Assembly: GCA_031216445.1 (NCBI GenBank)
Contig: CM062214.1
Span: 26,380,501 to 26,444,500 of the forward strand
Length of the DNA stretch: 64,000 nt
Reading direction: 5' to 3'
Origin: Lateolabrax maculatus
Taxonomy: Eukaryota; Chordata; Actinopteri; Acropomatiformes; Lateolabracidae
A program made the position numbers and the translations under genes. The notes below the pieces were generated by a model. It was not told the origin of the DNA and ran no database searches. It saw only the letters and a list, made by a program, of their open reading frames with translations. Every line of letters begins with the position of its first letter. Positions within the stretch are counted from its first letter, which is position 1. Shown here one piece after another: positions 1-12,466 of this stretch.

Positions 1-1284
1 AAAGGAAGAGTTTATTACAACTTAGTTTTAACCATCGTTCCTCACCATAATAATAACATGGTACTCTGCAAGTTAAAATAAATCCTCAGCACAGTTTCAG
101 CCACTAAACATGTTTCCATGATGGTGTATATGAGCCTTCCTACAAAGAGGTAATGTAAATCTAATTACATGGTGTAAGTAGCCTACTGTGAATGGAATTT
201 AGCTTGGAGACATAGTTAATGGTTGTAGGAGAGACGTACACTACAGTATTTAAGGGTTTTCACAGTACAGAATAACACATTATAACCTACAGACTTTAAG
301 GTCTCATTAGCTTCATCAGACTGTCATCCTCCCTCTCCCTCCTTTCTTTTGTTCTGTTCACTCTGTGTTATTTAATACTGAGTAAAGCTGACGTCTCCCT
401 TAACGATTATACTGTATGTCTGCAGCTAACAGACAAAAAGATCAGTGGGATGTTTTGAAAGGCAGTAAAATTAGGTGACTGAGAGTCCCGTGACATAAAT
501 TCTGAGGTGTAAGACATCACCGATACTGCGCAAGACGTTTGTTAAGCAACAGGCTTCGGGATAATGATCGAGGTTACTAATAATCCGACTTCCTGGAATA
601 TTGAACAGGGTGAAACTGTGGGTGGCCTCTGACTGACTGAATGCAGGTCTTCCAGTTTCACAATACTTGATGAGACTGTCATGATAAAAATGATACTCGA
701 CCTAAACCTCCATGTTTTGAGTATCAAATTCTCCGTCTCTGTGGGCTTGACAGGTGGCTATAAGACAACTGTAATTAGTCTCTGATGAAGAAGAGCAGCT
801 GTGGCCGTACACAGTTATGTTAGTTTTCACAGTGCAAAAGAAAAACAAAAAACCCACAAAATCTACAATGCTTACATTAATTATATTATTTAAATTTTAC
901 ACTATAATTTAAAGAGAGATGGGATGTGGAAATCAGCCAGATGGGTGTGGTGTAGATGAGTGATGTGTGAGGGGGGGACGTGGATGTCGGTGAACGCAAA
1001 TCACAAGGAAACCGAACACAGCGCATGGACAAAGCCTCCCGATGGGCTCGAGGTGGCAGCTCTTACAGTGCACCAGCGGGATTGGGCCCAGGTGCTCCCA
1101 GTTTCACTGCTGTAATCAACTGCCCCGCCAACCAATTACCTGCAAGACAACACTGACAAACCAGCAGGCCAGACCGCCTCAGTTCCAAACCACGATCATT
1201 TTCTGTTAACCACATCTTTTTATAATTTCTGTATCCTTTTAATACTTGTGTAACTTCTGATGGTTTTGGGTGGCTCTGAAGTCG

Positions 1285-1765
1285 TCTTTAAACCTGCACT
1301 GATTGAATTTTTGGCCACTTGGAGCCAGCAGAAACAAGCTGTAAACACAGCATTGACATATTATCACCATATAAAGTTAATGTGGCGAACCTGTTAGCAA
1401 ACAGTAGAAAGAAAAAGCAACATTAGCATTCATTCTGAGTTGTTTCACCGTCTCCTGAGGGAAATATCTGGCTCTTTAGCTACTAAATGCTCCACTATGT
1501 TCACCAGCTAGTCTTTAACTGTGTCTGTCTGTAGTTTAGTGCTGTGCAGGTAGTGTACGGTGTGTTTATAAGAGCTTTTTTTTTTTTTACTGAAAACAGC
1601 TGCCTGCAGCATCTGGAAACTATGCTGACGAGAGCTGTAAAGTTGCGGACAGACAACCAAAACCAATGAGCTGAGAGACGCTAAATCGCTCCACAGAGCT
1701 GAGGTGAACTGCAGAGTCGAGCGATGTTTATCTGAGGGTTTGCCACTACGAGTGACATTTTTCAC
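1285..1765. repeat. percomorph interspersed repeat
   Basis: From memory this matches a repeat common in percomorph genomes. Recognisable blocks include TTTTGGCCACTTGGAGCCAG, TAGCTACTAAATGCTCCACT and ACCAATGAGCTGAGAGACGC. It appears nearly full length and little diverged. Family name and class cannot be assigned without a repeat library. Confidence 0.65.
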
Positions 1766-2139
1766 ATCCCCATGTGATCCATTCTTTACATCAAAATATT
1801 GATTATTATTATATTACTTTATTATTAGACTATAGACACTGTTTTGCTGCCCTGCTCTGGTTGGACGTTTCCCGTCTGTTGCACATCCAACCACACCCAG
1901 CCTTCCCGGTGGTTGGAGCAGGCTGTTTTCAGATGTGCGCATACCTAACAGTGATGTGACAGAGTACTGACACACCCTGCATGACATCGCTGCAGGAAGG
2001 TCAAACCACCAGAGGTCAGCAAAAACTGGACTTTCAGCTGTTCTTGATTCACTGTTCTTTTGCCGGTAATCTTGAAAAGTGATTCTTGATTTCAGTGATG
2101 CAAAAGCTGATTGTGTGAAGGTGGTTTACGAGGAAAAGC

Positions 2140-2140
2140 C

Positions 2141-2173
<33 letters not shown>

Positions 2174-2183
2174 ACACACACAC
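2140..2183. repeat. (CA)n microsatellite
   Basis: An uninterrupted CA run of about 14 units is followed by GA and a further run of CA. Confidence 0.95.
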
Positions 2184-5100
2184 CCTGTACAGTGGGCAAC
2201 AGGCTGTTCGCAAAGTGACAAAAAACAATTTATCATGTATCCCTCTTCCAGCTGTCTGTGTGTGTGTCCCTCTTACTGAAAGGCCTTTCTTTCTCCAGGA
2301 CCGACTGCAGCAAGAGGCCTGTGTCTGACTCTCCCCCTGGCCCCAGCCCAGCACATTACACTGCTCTCCTGACCCCAACATATGGCCCCGGGGACCCACC
2401 TCCAACCTTTTCTGACAGCTGCATGTGACCATAGACTGACTGTTCAATGTGTTCAATATGTTCTCTGCTCAAACTTTCACAGTACATGCACAAACAACGT
2501 CACAATCTGTTGTTTTACTGGTTACTGTTACATGCAAACATTTTACTCCTTATATGACTTGTAATTTGCTCAGTCAGACATCAGCAGACACACATTAAAT
2601 ACATTTTGATGGATACATGAAAAGTACATTTGTCCATAAAGTCAACCACATGATGGCCTACATATAACATTTCATTTCTTTTGTGTGCACGACAGGTAAG
2701 CTGCGACTATATATCACAGATAAGAGCAATTTGATCACAGTACTTTAGTGCTTAAAGTTGTAGTTGGGATGCCGCAAGTAGCAAAGAATAATCTCTAAAC
2801 TGGTTTATTCATGGAATACACAATATTAATTTACACAGCACGGAAATTCAGATTAAAAGCTGTAAAGCCAGGTCACACAGTGCAAGTTGATGTAACCAGT
2901 GAGCACCTAAATACATGAAAGCTTTTACATTTGCAGCTCTGCTAGCACTTTCCTGGGAAAAATCTTCTGGCACACACCAAAGCGACTTTTACAGCAGAAA
3001 CAGCAATTTTATTGGAATGAATAGATGACTGCCACCCACAAAAATTCATCAAGTGAAAATCTAAATGATAAGACTTCACAGCACTGCCCACACTCTTTGA
3101 TAGACACGTAATCCCTGAGAATTGCATTGCAGCAACTACACAGTTTAACACCAACTATGTTGCCAAAATGAAAACAAACAGGAACTTTTGGGGAACCACA
3201 TCAATTAGAGGGAAGTTGACTTAGTGAAGGATTGAATTCGACACCAGTGACGAACCAATCAGGGCTCAGAGGTTTCACTTTCAGGTTGTGACTTCTGCAC
3301 TTGATGTGACATGTGTGAAAGGAAGGTGGAAACAGCATGCACAGAAACACAGCCAGGTTTGGAGGCTTGTCCTTTTGCATGCCACTTACTGCATGTTGAG
3401 AGCTGATGGGGTCCGTAGATAATGTAACAGAATGAAGTCCAAAGAAAACAGGCATGTCTCTTCCACTGAGGCTGACTCAGAGCCTGCCTGTAAGAGCTAA
3501 AGCCAAAGTCAACACAACCCAGCTCAGACTTATATTGAAGGTTAACAAGCAAACTGATGTTCTTTAGCTCAAAGCTGGAAATAAATACTGACTTAATTGC
3601 TTGATGCTCTGCTTGTAAAGTAACTTGGGTTATGTCGAGCATTTTATGTACGATGAGGTCTGTGACAGACGAGGTCAAACATCTGTCAGAGTTAATACCT
3701 TTTTAGTGATTTTATACCGAATTGATTACGAGATTAACAAACAATTATAAATATTTTATGATTTTGTGAGTCTTTGTTGGCTCTACATCTTCGAAAAAGA
3801 AGATAAACATGTAGACCTTTAACACAGCAGGACAATAATATCATTCTTCACTGACATGTTGAAAACTACAGCCAACCCTAAAAGCAGTTTCATGCAGGCC
3901 AAAATGATCAGATGTGACTCTTTGTCTAGCATTTATCTTCATGGCATCTCAGAAATGCTCCCTCCTCCCGGCCTTGTGTGTTTTCATTCCTGTTAGTCTT
4001 TTGGGAGAAAGGAGGAGTCCGTTTGTTCCACGCTGACGCTTGGAAAACATCCGCCAATCAGCGGCACGTTCTCTCTGACCAGGACAAACACATGAAAGAG
4101 GTGTTTCTGCATTAAGCAACACACATTGATCCAGAACAAGAATCTGACGCAGAAATCAGCGATCCAGTGAGAGGCCTGTGGTTACAAAGAAAGATCCAGC
4201 TCTGATATACAAGCACATCTGTTGAAATGGGAGTGGGAGGTGTCAATCAGTATTAGGAGAAGGAAATTATTTCTTTCTCATATACATATTTTATCTCTAC
4301 ATGGTTTGAATTTTTGGAAGAAGAGTTGAGATTTAAACACCACTCTTTCAACGTTAGGACTAAAAGTCCTTCCTCCAAGTTATTTACAACTCCTCTTATT
4401 ACATGCTTATAAAGGCATGACAGCAAAACAGCTATTAATGTTTGAACTTCAGATCTGTATCCACATCAGCTAATAACTCTCCTGCAAATGTTTCCCACTT
4501 GTACATATCTTTTATTTCTGGTGAAGTAAGGACTTGCACTTAGGCTTTGACATACTCATAGTGTCCCCTAGAAGCTGAACTGAAATCTATATTACATCTG
4601 TGCTGTAAAAACATCCACCAGGGTTGCTATAGTTTTATTGTTATTTTGCGTCACTGAAATTTCTATTTCACTTTTCAAAGGACATTTGCTAGTTTAGTTT
4701 AGTTTTGACTTTATAAATGTTCAGCTTTAGTTTAGTCTGAGTTTGAATTTAGGTTTAGGATTGGATGCTTACAGTAGGCATCGGTCAGCATTGCTGTGGG
4801 AGAGAGTTTCATTTACATTCTTTGGAGCATTTCCTTATCTGTTTTGTCAGTTTTTTAATTAGGTTTAGTGTTAGCAATAATACTGGTGAAAGTATCCTTA
4901 TTGTAGTGGTTTCAAAATTACATTCAACGTGAGACTTGACATCCACAGCACAATGACTGCACAGAGACCATGACATAAGCAGACACATGTGGAGGAACAG
5001 CTGTGCCAAGCAGCTTATGAAACCTGCAGGATGAGTGCTTGGAGAAGAGCGGAGGCCAGGGACACTAGGTGAAGACAGGAGAGCAGGAAAATGTAGAAAG

Positions 5101-6712
5101 CCGAGAGAAACACTGAAAGCAAAGGCCAATCACTGGAAAGAATGACGGATGGAGAGAACCTTGTTAAATGCTGACAAATGGCTGCAAGAACTGTTCTGGT
5201 TTCCTCAAGCTGCCTGTTTGCATCCTAATGCCACCTGGTGGTCAAAAGTACTTATAGAATCTATAAAAAGCAGATAAAAGGTTGACAAAAAGAAGTTTCC
5301 CTGGGAAAGATGCAGCACTTTCTTTCATATTAAATAACTAAAACATATACAATTCTGTGTCTTTCTCTTGGAAACTGTGAGTCTTGTCTCTAATGTCTTA
5401 AATTCACCTCATTCCATTATTGTATTAGTAAATAAATGTACAATCTGTTTATTTAATTTTTCATATTCACGAGTCTGGTTTGGTATTACACATACATACA
5501 TACATATATTTACATTACATTTCAACACAACATAAAATACAAATCCATAATAATTAATTCAAAAGCATGTGTAGGGCCATTATGTTGTGCCAAAAGGTAA
5601 CACAGTTGTTTGTTGAAAATAACACTTTGGTCAGAATAAACAAGTGTTCCTGGAATAAACTAGTAAATTAAATATATAGAACATCTCTAAACATGCAACA
5701 TCATCAACCATTGCATGTATGAAAAGCAACTACTAAAGCAAAAATGATCACAAATTAAATGAAACAGAATGAAAACATTATGTAAGTAGAGATTTCTTTA
5801 TACAGCACTTTTCAAAAGTGTGCTTCATAATAAAAGTATTTAGCATGGAATATAAACCAGAAAGGCACAAGATCAAAAAACTGAAATAAGATAAAGCAAA
5901 AACATCTGTTGAGAAAAGCAAGAGAATGTGTTTTTCTTTTTTTTTTTTTTTTTTTTTACTGTCAATTGATTTGAAAGATTTAACAGTGAGATGTACACTA
6001 TTTCAAACTTGGCAATGTGGCAAAGACAGGAAAGGCATTTTAAGTCAAGCTCTGGAAACATCCAGTGGACACAACTTGAGAATTTGAGTTACTTTAGTCA
6101 TTTGCCTTTGGGCCAACACCAGCATGATGTGCCTCATGCATGTTGTTGAACCATCTGTAGAAGAACTCCAGCTCCAGAGTATAATGAATTACAGTAACCT
6201 AACAGGCATGAAGGCACTAAAACATGGTTTATTTCTTGGCACTTTCATGTGATAAAACACTTTGAAACATTTCTTAATCTGCCAAAAAAGCCAATTAGGA
6301 GATGTTCAAAGAATTAAAAGAGCTTTGTGGTGTTATAATAGATCATGCTAGTGTGAAGTCAACAACAGTATAACAACAGAGTCACTGACGAAAAACAGTT
6401 AACACAGGTTTTGTTGCAAGAACGTTTTTATTTCCATTAGTGCAGAGAACAAGCTCAGAGGCATACTGCAGCAATAGACATTTCTCTGGTTCCAGAATCT
6501 AAACATTTACCATTATTTTTAAAGGCACCGGCAGTTTACACTTTACAGTTTAATATCTGACAAAACACTTCACTTGAGTATGAAGTGATGAATGGGGAGT
6601 GACAGAAATAATAAATAATGAAAAATGAGGGGTGGTGATGAAATGCTGCAATGAACTCAGTAAGCATAAAACAGACAAGTGACAGAGTGGAGTGACTGGC
6701 ACCTGCACAAAC

Positions 6713-6752
6713 GCACACACACACCCGCGCACACACACAAACACACACACAC
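6713..6752. repeat. interrupted (CA)n microsatellite
   Basis: CA units are interrupted by CCGCG and AAAC. Confidence 0.9.
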
Positions 6753-7548
6753 CCAGGCATACTTTGTAGTTGATCAATTTAATTAAATGTAGTTACATGC
6801 ACATGTACCTTCGATGCGATGCAAAACATGATATATATATTCCGAGAAGTTAATCAAGCCCCAAAATCTTACTCAAAAACAAAATATTTACACACAAAAC
6901 TGGTAAGATGTGGATGTGATATCCTGAAAGATATTTCTGCTATCTGTAAGAAATAATGTCACTGGAAATACACAGACTCCTGAACTGCATCACTTCCTGA
7001 GCTCTGTGCTGTCTGACAAAAATCTACCTACACTTCCTGCTCTCAAAACACTACAAAAATATAAAATCAATAGTAAATGAATACGGCAAAGAAATTATTG
7101 TCTATTCAGTATATGACTAACAGAATAAGGTGTCATCGGTATACAGTATGAGAAAAGAACTGTACAGCAAATACTTAAAATCTTTTCAGAAAAAAAAAGT
7201 TGTTTGAGTCTCCTTTATTTCAAAATCTGATTTTCTTATCGTACACTTTCTACTTCACCTTAAGTATTTCATTCAACATTCAAAAACTAGATAACCATCA
7301 CAGGTCAGAGTGACAATAAAGACATCAAAAGAGGAACAAGAGGAATCTGATTTACAGTAACGCTTCTTAGTTTCAACATACAAAACAAGTCTAAAGAGTA
7401 AAAAAAAAAAAAAAAAAACTCATATATATGACAGTTTGTATATTCAGCTTACATATGGAATGTTTAAAATCAGAAATAGCTTTGAAGACTTAAAAACAAT
7501 CTATCAATGTCTTCATTTTAAATCAATGTAACCTAACCTGTGGAGCAT

Positions 7549-7554
7549 TTTATT
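7549..7554 (-). terminator. possible poly(A) signal of cspg4
   Basis: This is the first canonical AATAAA that I noticed on the minus strand after the stop codon. It would give a 3' UTR of about 1.5 kb, including a foldback repeat at 7977-8455. A variant ATTAAA lies near 8964-8969, and further AATAAA motifs lie near 7214 and 6427. Choosing between them needs transcript data. Confidence 0.2.
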
Positions 7555-7976
7555 AATTATTTTCCCCACCCCGGCACCAACCAGTTTTTATGAATTCTTA
7601 ATTGCAGACTTGGAAACTGGAAACATCCCAATTTGAGATGACCTCACCCCTGCCTGTCAGCCAGTACGGATGTGTTAAAGACCAATACTACCGACATAAC
7701 GTCCTGCCTGTGGTCTACAAACTGTGTACTGTGTAGTTTTGCGGTCAGTGCTGTGCCAGTCCAGTGAATATTTACAAGCACTTTGGAAGCATGCAGAAAT
7801 AATAACAATTGACAGATGACATGACTGAGCTAAATTCAATCAAACCTGTGCGAGTTGCCGCAACAAGTTTTTCCATTTTAAACCATCTACTTTCCACACA
7901 AAAGTCAAACTATTGAAATGTTATCATGTGATGACATTAATGTAAAAGTTCTACATTTTGAGAACTAAGCTTGTTC

Positions 7977-8455
7977 GGTCTCTTAAAGAGAGTTAGATGA
8001 GAAGGTCGACACTCTCGTATCTGTCTGTTCACTATGAAGCCACAGCCAGGAGACCGTTAGTTTAGCATAAAGACCGGAGTCATGGGAAACAGCCAGCCTG
8101 TTTCAGCAAGCCAGGTTCAGGAAGTCACTGCACCTGGACTAGAAACAGTCTGGCACATAAGCCCCCGTAAAACCACAACTTGTTCTCTTTACACTGTGGT
8201 TTTTGTACCAATTATACAAAAGACATGTATAACGTATACGTATAACACGTTAATTTGTTTAGTTTTTAAAGTGCTGGTAGGTGTATATTTTTTACTTTTG
8301 GACAGAACCAGCCTAGCTGTTTACCGTAACTATATTTAGCTGATGTCTCCTTGCTGTAGAATTATATTTAACAGAGAGATATGAGAGTGGTACAGTATCA
8401 ATCTTCTTAGCTAATTAGCATATTTTCCAAAATGGTATACTATTCCTCTAAACTG
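7977..8455. mobile_element. foldback (MITE-like) repeat in the cspg4 3' region
   Basis: The two ends are imperfect inverted repeats of about 60 bases. The left arm (about 8009-8070) reads CACTCTCGTATCTGTCTGTT. The complement of the right arm (about 8330-8395) reads CACTCTCATATCTCTCTGTT. Between them are blocks typical of a widespread percomorph element, such as GTTAGTTTAGCATAAAGACC and GGCACATAAGCCCCCGTAAA. It encodes nothing and would move only with help from another element. Related fragments lie at 24190-24322 and 41380-41975. Confidence 0.65.
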
Positions 8456-9044
8456 AATTTAGCCCTGAGAAACATAATACAACTGTATCTTTAAAACATT
8501 GAAAAAATAAAGAGAAAACACAAAGAGGCAGATTTTCATCTTCTCGATAGTACAGCATATATTTACCTCATCATCTATGTACACGGCTGATCAACTTTCC
8601 TGATTAACCAAAAACTAATCAAAACTTAATCAAACTATCACAAAGACTTTAAATTACCTATCCACTCAAATGAATAATATTGGCCTATGATATCATATGG
8701 AATACAATGAGCACACCCAAAATACTTCTTGCAAACACTTGGCATGTTTATGTCTTCATTTGTGCCCTTTGACAAAGAGGAATGATAAAACTAAAATAAA
8801 TAGACATGGAATGAGCCTCCTTTGATTAGAAACTGCCTCTTTCTTTGCCAATAAGTATTCAGTGTTTCATTGCCTGAGAATTTGTCCACAGTTATGCTGA
8901 GATAAGTAAATAACCAATGGTGTCAAAAAATAATTTTCATTTAAACTGGTGTGGCAAGAGGTCTTTAATACTGAGAGGGATGATATGAGGAGGCTTCCAA
9001 ACACTTGAGGATTCACCGCCCCCTGTGTCCTATCTCAAAGTGTC

Positions 9045-10915
9045 TCAGACCCAGTACTGGTTCTTTTTCAAGGCCGGGTTTGTTGTCCGACAGTGCTGCA
9101 ACAACTCCGGGTCTGCTTCTTTGGAGTCCATGTTGGACATAGGGATGTTATTGGCAGGGTCAGTTTTGCGAAAGGTTTCTGTGCCGGCCACCTCTCCATT
9201 TTTGGGCTTGGATGCTGCTGTCTGGACGTTGTGCTTGCCTGTCTTGTTTTTACGGATCAGGTAGTAGGCCAGGATGGCTGCCAGCAGCAAGAGTAAGAGG
9301 ATTACCAGGATCGGGATGAGAATAGACCAGAAGTTTCTGGGCCGGAAAACGCGTGGTTTCCCGTGGGAGCTAGAGCCAGAGGATGTTGTAGTGGGGGCAT
9401 CTCCGTGGGGCCAGTCCATGTTGTTGCCCCAGCGGGGGCCAGCTGGAGTGGAACGAGGGGACCCAGCCACACCAGGGAGGTCATTACTGTCCTTTGATGG
9501 GGTTTCTGAGGGAATCCTCAGAAGGGTGGCAGGGTAGACACCAGAGGCATTGTAGGGGCCTGTCTGGAAGGGAAGCACACATTCTGCAGGAGGAACCCCA
9601 TGGGCTTTGAGTAGGAAGCGGGCCTCATCCTGAGAGACACTACCTTGTGATCCAGAAGAGCTATTTAGAATTTCCATAGCTATACGGCCCTCATCCAGGT
9701 CCTTCTGGCTGAATGTGCCCACTGGATGGCCTGCACCAGGACCTCCAGACCTCACAAAACGAGCCCCCCTTGGCTGTTGAATGACAGTGAACGTGGGGGA
9801 GGTTCTGGTCTTGTTTGCCAGTGGAGTTGCATCCAGAAGCTTCTTGTCCAGTTGGACAAGAGCACCTTGGGGTAAGAGAGGATCCTGAGCGATGTTAGCG
9901 AGAGGCTGGACTGTGATGGTGAGGACAGAGGAGACATTAGCAGCCCGGCTGCGGGCTACAAATGCAACACTGTCTCGAGGTGAAGTGGACTTGACAAAGC
10001 GGACACTAACTCTGCCTTCATTGATCTGTTTCTGGGTGAATGCGGAGGTAGGCTGCCGGTCTACCATGACAGCTGCATACTTAGGAACACTAGTGATCTT
10101 AAAAAGGATGTCCTCCTCAACAGGGCCCCCGGTAGTGGCCCTCAACATCTCCTCAGTCACTAGGGTCTCATCATCACCTTGCTTCACCTTGATCTCAGGG
10201 GCTTTGTCAAGAAACAGGGTGCGGGCAAGGACGCCAATGTGAAGCGAGTGTGGCTCTGTTTGGTGTTCTCCATCTGACACGATGAATTCTACAAAGCCAT
10301 CGGCAAGGGTGCCATCGCTGTAGAAGCCCACCTGCCCACGATTGACCATCTCTTGTGTGAACTCCGAGATGGGGTCCATTGTGAGTGAATCAACCAGTCG
10401 ACCGTTGCTAGGGATTTTGGTCACTTTGAAGTGCACCTCATCTGGCGGGCTGTCCTCGTCTTGAGTGTTAAGATGCTTCTGGGTCAAGAGTGTCATGGAG
10501 CCTTGAAGAACCTCCAAGAGGGTGTCTATAGTGACTAGTTCGGGGGGGTCAGAGCCCCGCCGTTTGACTGAGATGTTAAAGATCTCCTCCAGGACCACAG
10601 ATTCGGCAGGTGATGCCACACCACGACCCTCAGACTTTAGACGGGCCCTGAAAGAGAAGCTGTCAAAGGACGCCCCAGAGTCATCGTGGAGATACTCCAG
10701 CTTTCCTTGAGTTACATCTTCCTGCATGAATGTTGGGGCATCACGGGGAAGGTCCTGACCACCCAAGGTGATGCGACCATGGTCGGGGAAACGCTTAATC
10801 TCAAAAACCACATCTGCATCACCTCGCTGAACTTCAGGCAGGCTGGCCAGAAGGTTGGAGGAGTCAAGAATTGAATTGTCAATGGTTTTCCTCTGGCCTT
10901 GCACAATTTCCAGAC
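9045..10915 (-). CDS. cspg4: cspg4 exon 11: repeats 12-15, membrane helix, cytoplasmic tail
   Basis: The acceptor TCCGCTCAG precedes GTCTGGAAATTG. The exon encodes residues 1697-2319 and ends at a TGA (9047-9045). It holds four CSPG repeats (signatures FMQEDVTQGKLEYLHDD, FTQEMVNRGQVGFYSDG, FTQKQINEGRVSVRFV and FSQKDLDEGRIAMEIL) and a Ser/Thr/Pro-rich juxtamembrane stretch (about 2165-2220). The helix WSILIPILVILLLLLLAA... (about 2226-2249) is followed by RKNKTGKHNVQ, TETFRK and PELLQHCRTTNPAL, ending QYWV. The Thr in KTGKH (2255) corresponds to the PKC-alpha site of mammalian NG2. QYWV is the PDZ ligand for MUPP1, GRIP1 and syntenin in mammals. The ERK-site proline is replaced: RTTN instead of RTPN. 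Confidence 0.97.
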
Positions 10916-12429
10916 CTGAGCGGAAACAATTCAAACAGACAGAAATTTGAAATGTCATCAAAAAGTTTTCAAAGATACTTTCTCTCCAGTTTGGGCTGCC
11001 TCCTGACAACATTCAATGCAGCACAGTACATTTAGGCTGTTGGCACACATCACAACCTGTGATTTCCCACACAATGACAGATTAATCAGAAATACACATC
11101 ATTGTGAATTTGACCAGAATGAACATGTTTTATCTTTCAAAACATTGCAAACCTGCAAAAATATAAACACTTACTTTAGAAATTGTGGCATTTTCACCAA
11201 AACAGACATGTTGAATTCAATAATTATATATAAATGGGCCCTCAATCTGGGGTACTCCTGACAGCCTTGCAAATGTATGTACGAAGGAACAGAGAAGGAG
11301 TTTTTCATTCACAAAAGATATGTTTTGGGTGTGGGAGTATCTTTTAAAGCGGTATTTTTATAGTAATTCTCTAACTCCAGCTTTTTGGAATTTTTTGTTT
11401 CTGTTATTGTGTTTAACTGTTAATAGGGTGTTGCTGTAAACCAGCATGTGTGCTCAGCACAGTCAACCCTGTATGAAAAAGGTTAACTAACCAAATAAAT
11501 ACACATCTGATGGGTCTGCTTAAATAAACCACAGCTGCAGCTGATGAAAACAATATTTCCACATTGTGACTCTAGTGTTATTATTTAAGGCGGAACCCTC
11601 TAATGAGGCTTTACAGGCTTAGCCACTCATCTTTGCATCTCAACATCTGCAGAAATGTGTATGCAATAACTACCATTTTGTTTGTTGTTTGATCAAGTGG
11701 CCATTTATTTAGATTTAAAGATACTAATTTATTAGAGTGGTCATTTTAAAAAAACAAGTCATTCATTCGTCTAATTTCAGTATATACCTTTGTTCTTCCA
11801 CAGCTGTGAGGAGATGTTGCTGTGAGCTGCGTAGTAAGAGACAGTGATGGGCAGGATGTGAAGTACATCTGGGGCTGGTTGGGATGTCAGAGTGAGCTCT
11901 ATGGAGTCCCTCACCACCCAAAAAGGCTCCTCAGGTATCTGGTGCTCATAGTAGACTGCTCCTGACTCCAGCTGTGTATCAGGGGAAACAGAATTTAGAA
12001 GATGTTGAGCTGTTCACCTATCACAATTTGCAAGTTTGACCCTCTGGAAATATCAAATAAGATTCAGTATCAATGTTTGTGTTAAAATAACTAATAGAAC
12101 AAATAATATGAGCATTTTGGCTAAACATCTACAATATCATCAACTATAGGATTTTATCTCACAGTATTTTGTCAGTATGAATTGATTTTTGACATCCCAT
12201 TTGCAGTCGCTTGATATTAACTTAGGTTTTACTTTAGCGATTTTGAAGACAAAGCATTTGAGTTTGCGCTTTCTCCCTCTGACGTTTGTGAGCACCACAG
12301 TAAAATGGGAGCAGCAAATGGCTGCAGCAGTGGTTTGGCTCTGCTGGACTGGGATCCGGGGTTTGAGAACTGGAATGTGACGGCCTGGGTTCGCTCTCTC
12401 TGAGGTCACTGTGTCCTAAACTCAACTCT

Positions 12430-12466
<37 letters not shown>

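Larger units (their letters stand above)
1..9044. other. 3' flank of cspg4, no second gene recognised
   Basis: I see no coding exon of any known family here. Reading frames are short and have compositions typical of chance or repeats. The stretch holds a percomorph repeat (about 1285-1765), CA repeats (2140-2183, 6713-6752), homopolymers (T near 5937-5957, A near 7400-7419) and a foldback element (7977-8455). The part nearest 9044 is probably 3' UTR. The block at 1020-1200 is GC-richer than its surroundings, without a recognisable function. Confidence 0.6.

Noticed and set aside
11..16. AATAAA on the minus strand at the window's left edge
   Set aside because: It would need a 9 kb 3' UTR for cspg4, or a second minus-strand gene for which I see no exon.
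1508..1765. 85-codon minus-strand frame
   Set aside because: It lies wholly within a percomorph interspersed repeat.
2049..2456. 135-codon minus-strand frame with a (CV)n run
   Set aside because: The run is the translation of the CA/GT microsatellite at 2140-2183; the flanks have no coding character.
9274..10242. Plus-strand open frames (up to 116 codons) opposite exon 11
   Set aside because: They are mirror frames of the cspg4 coding strand, with no family resemblance of their own.
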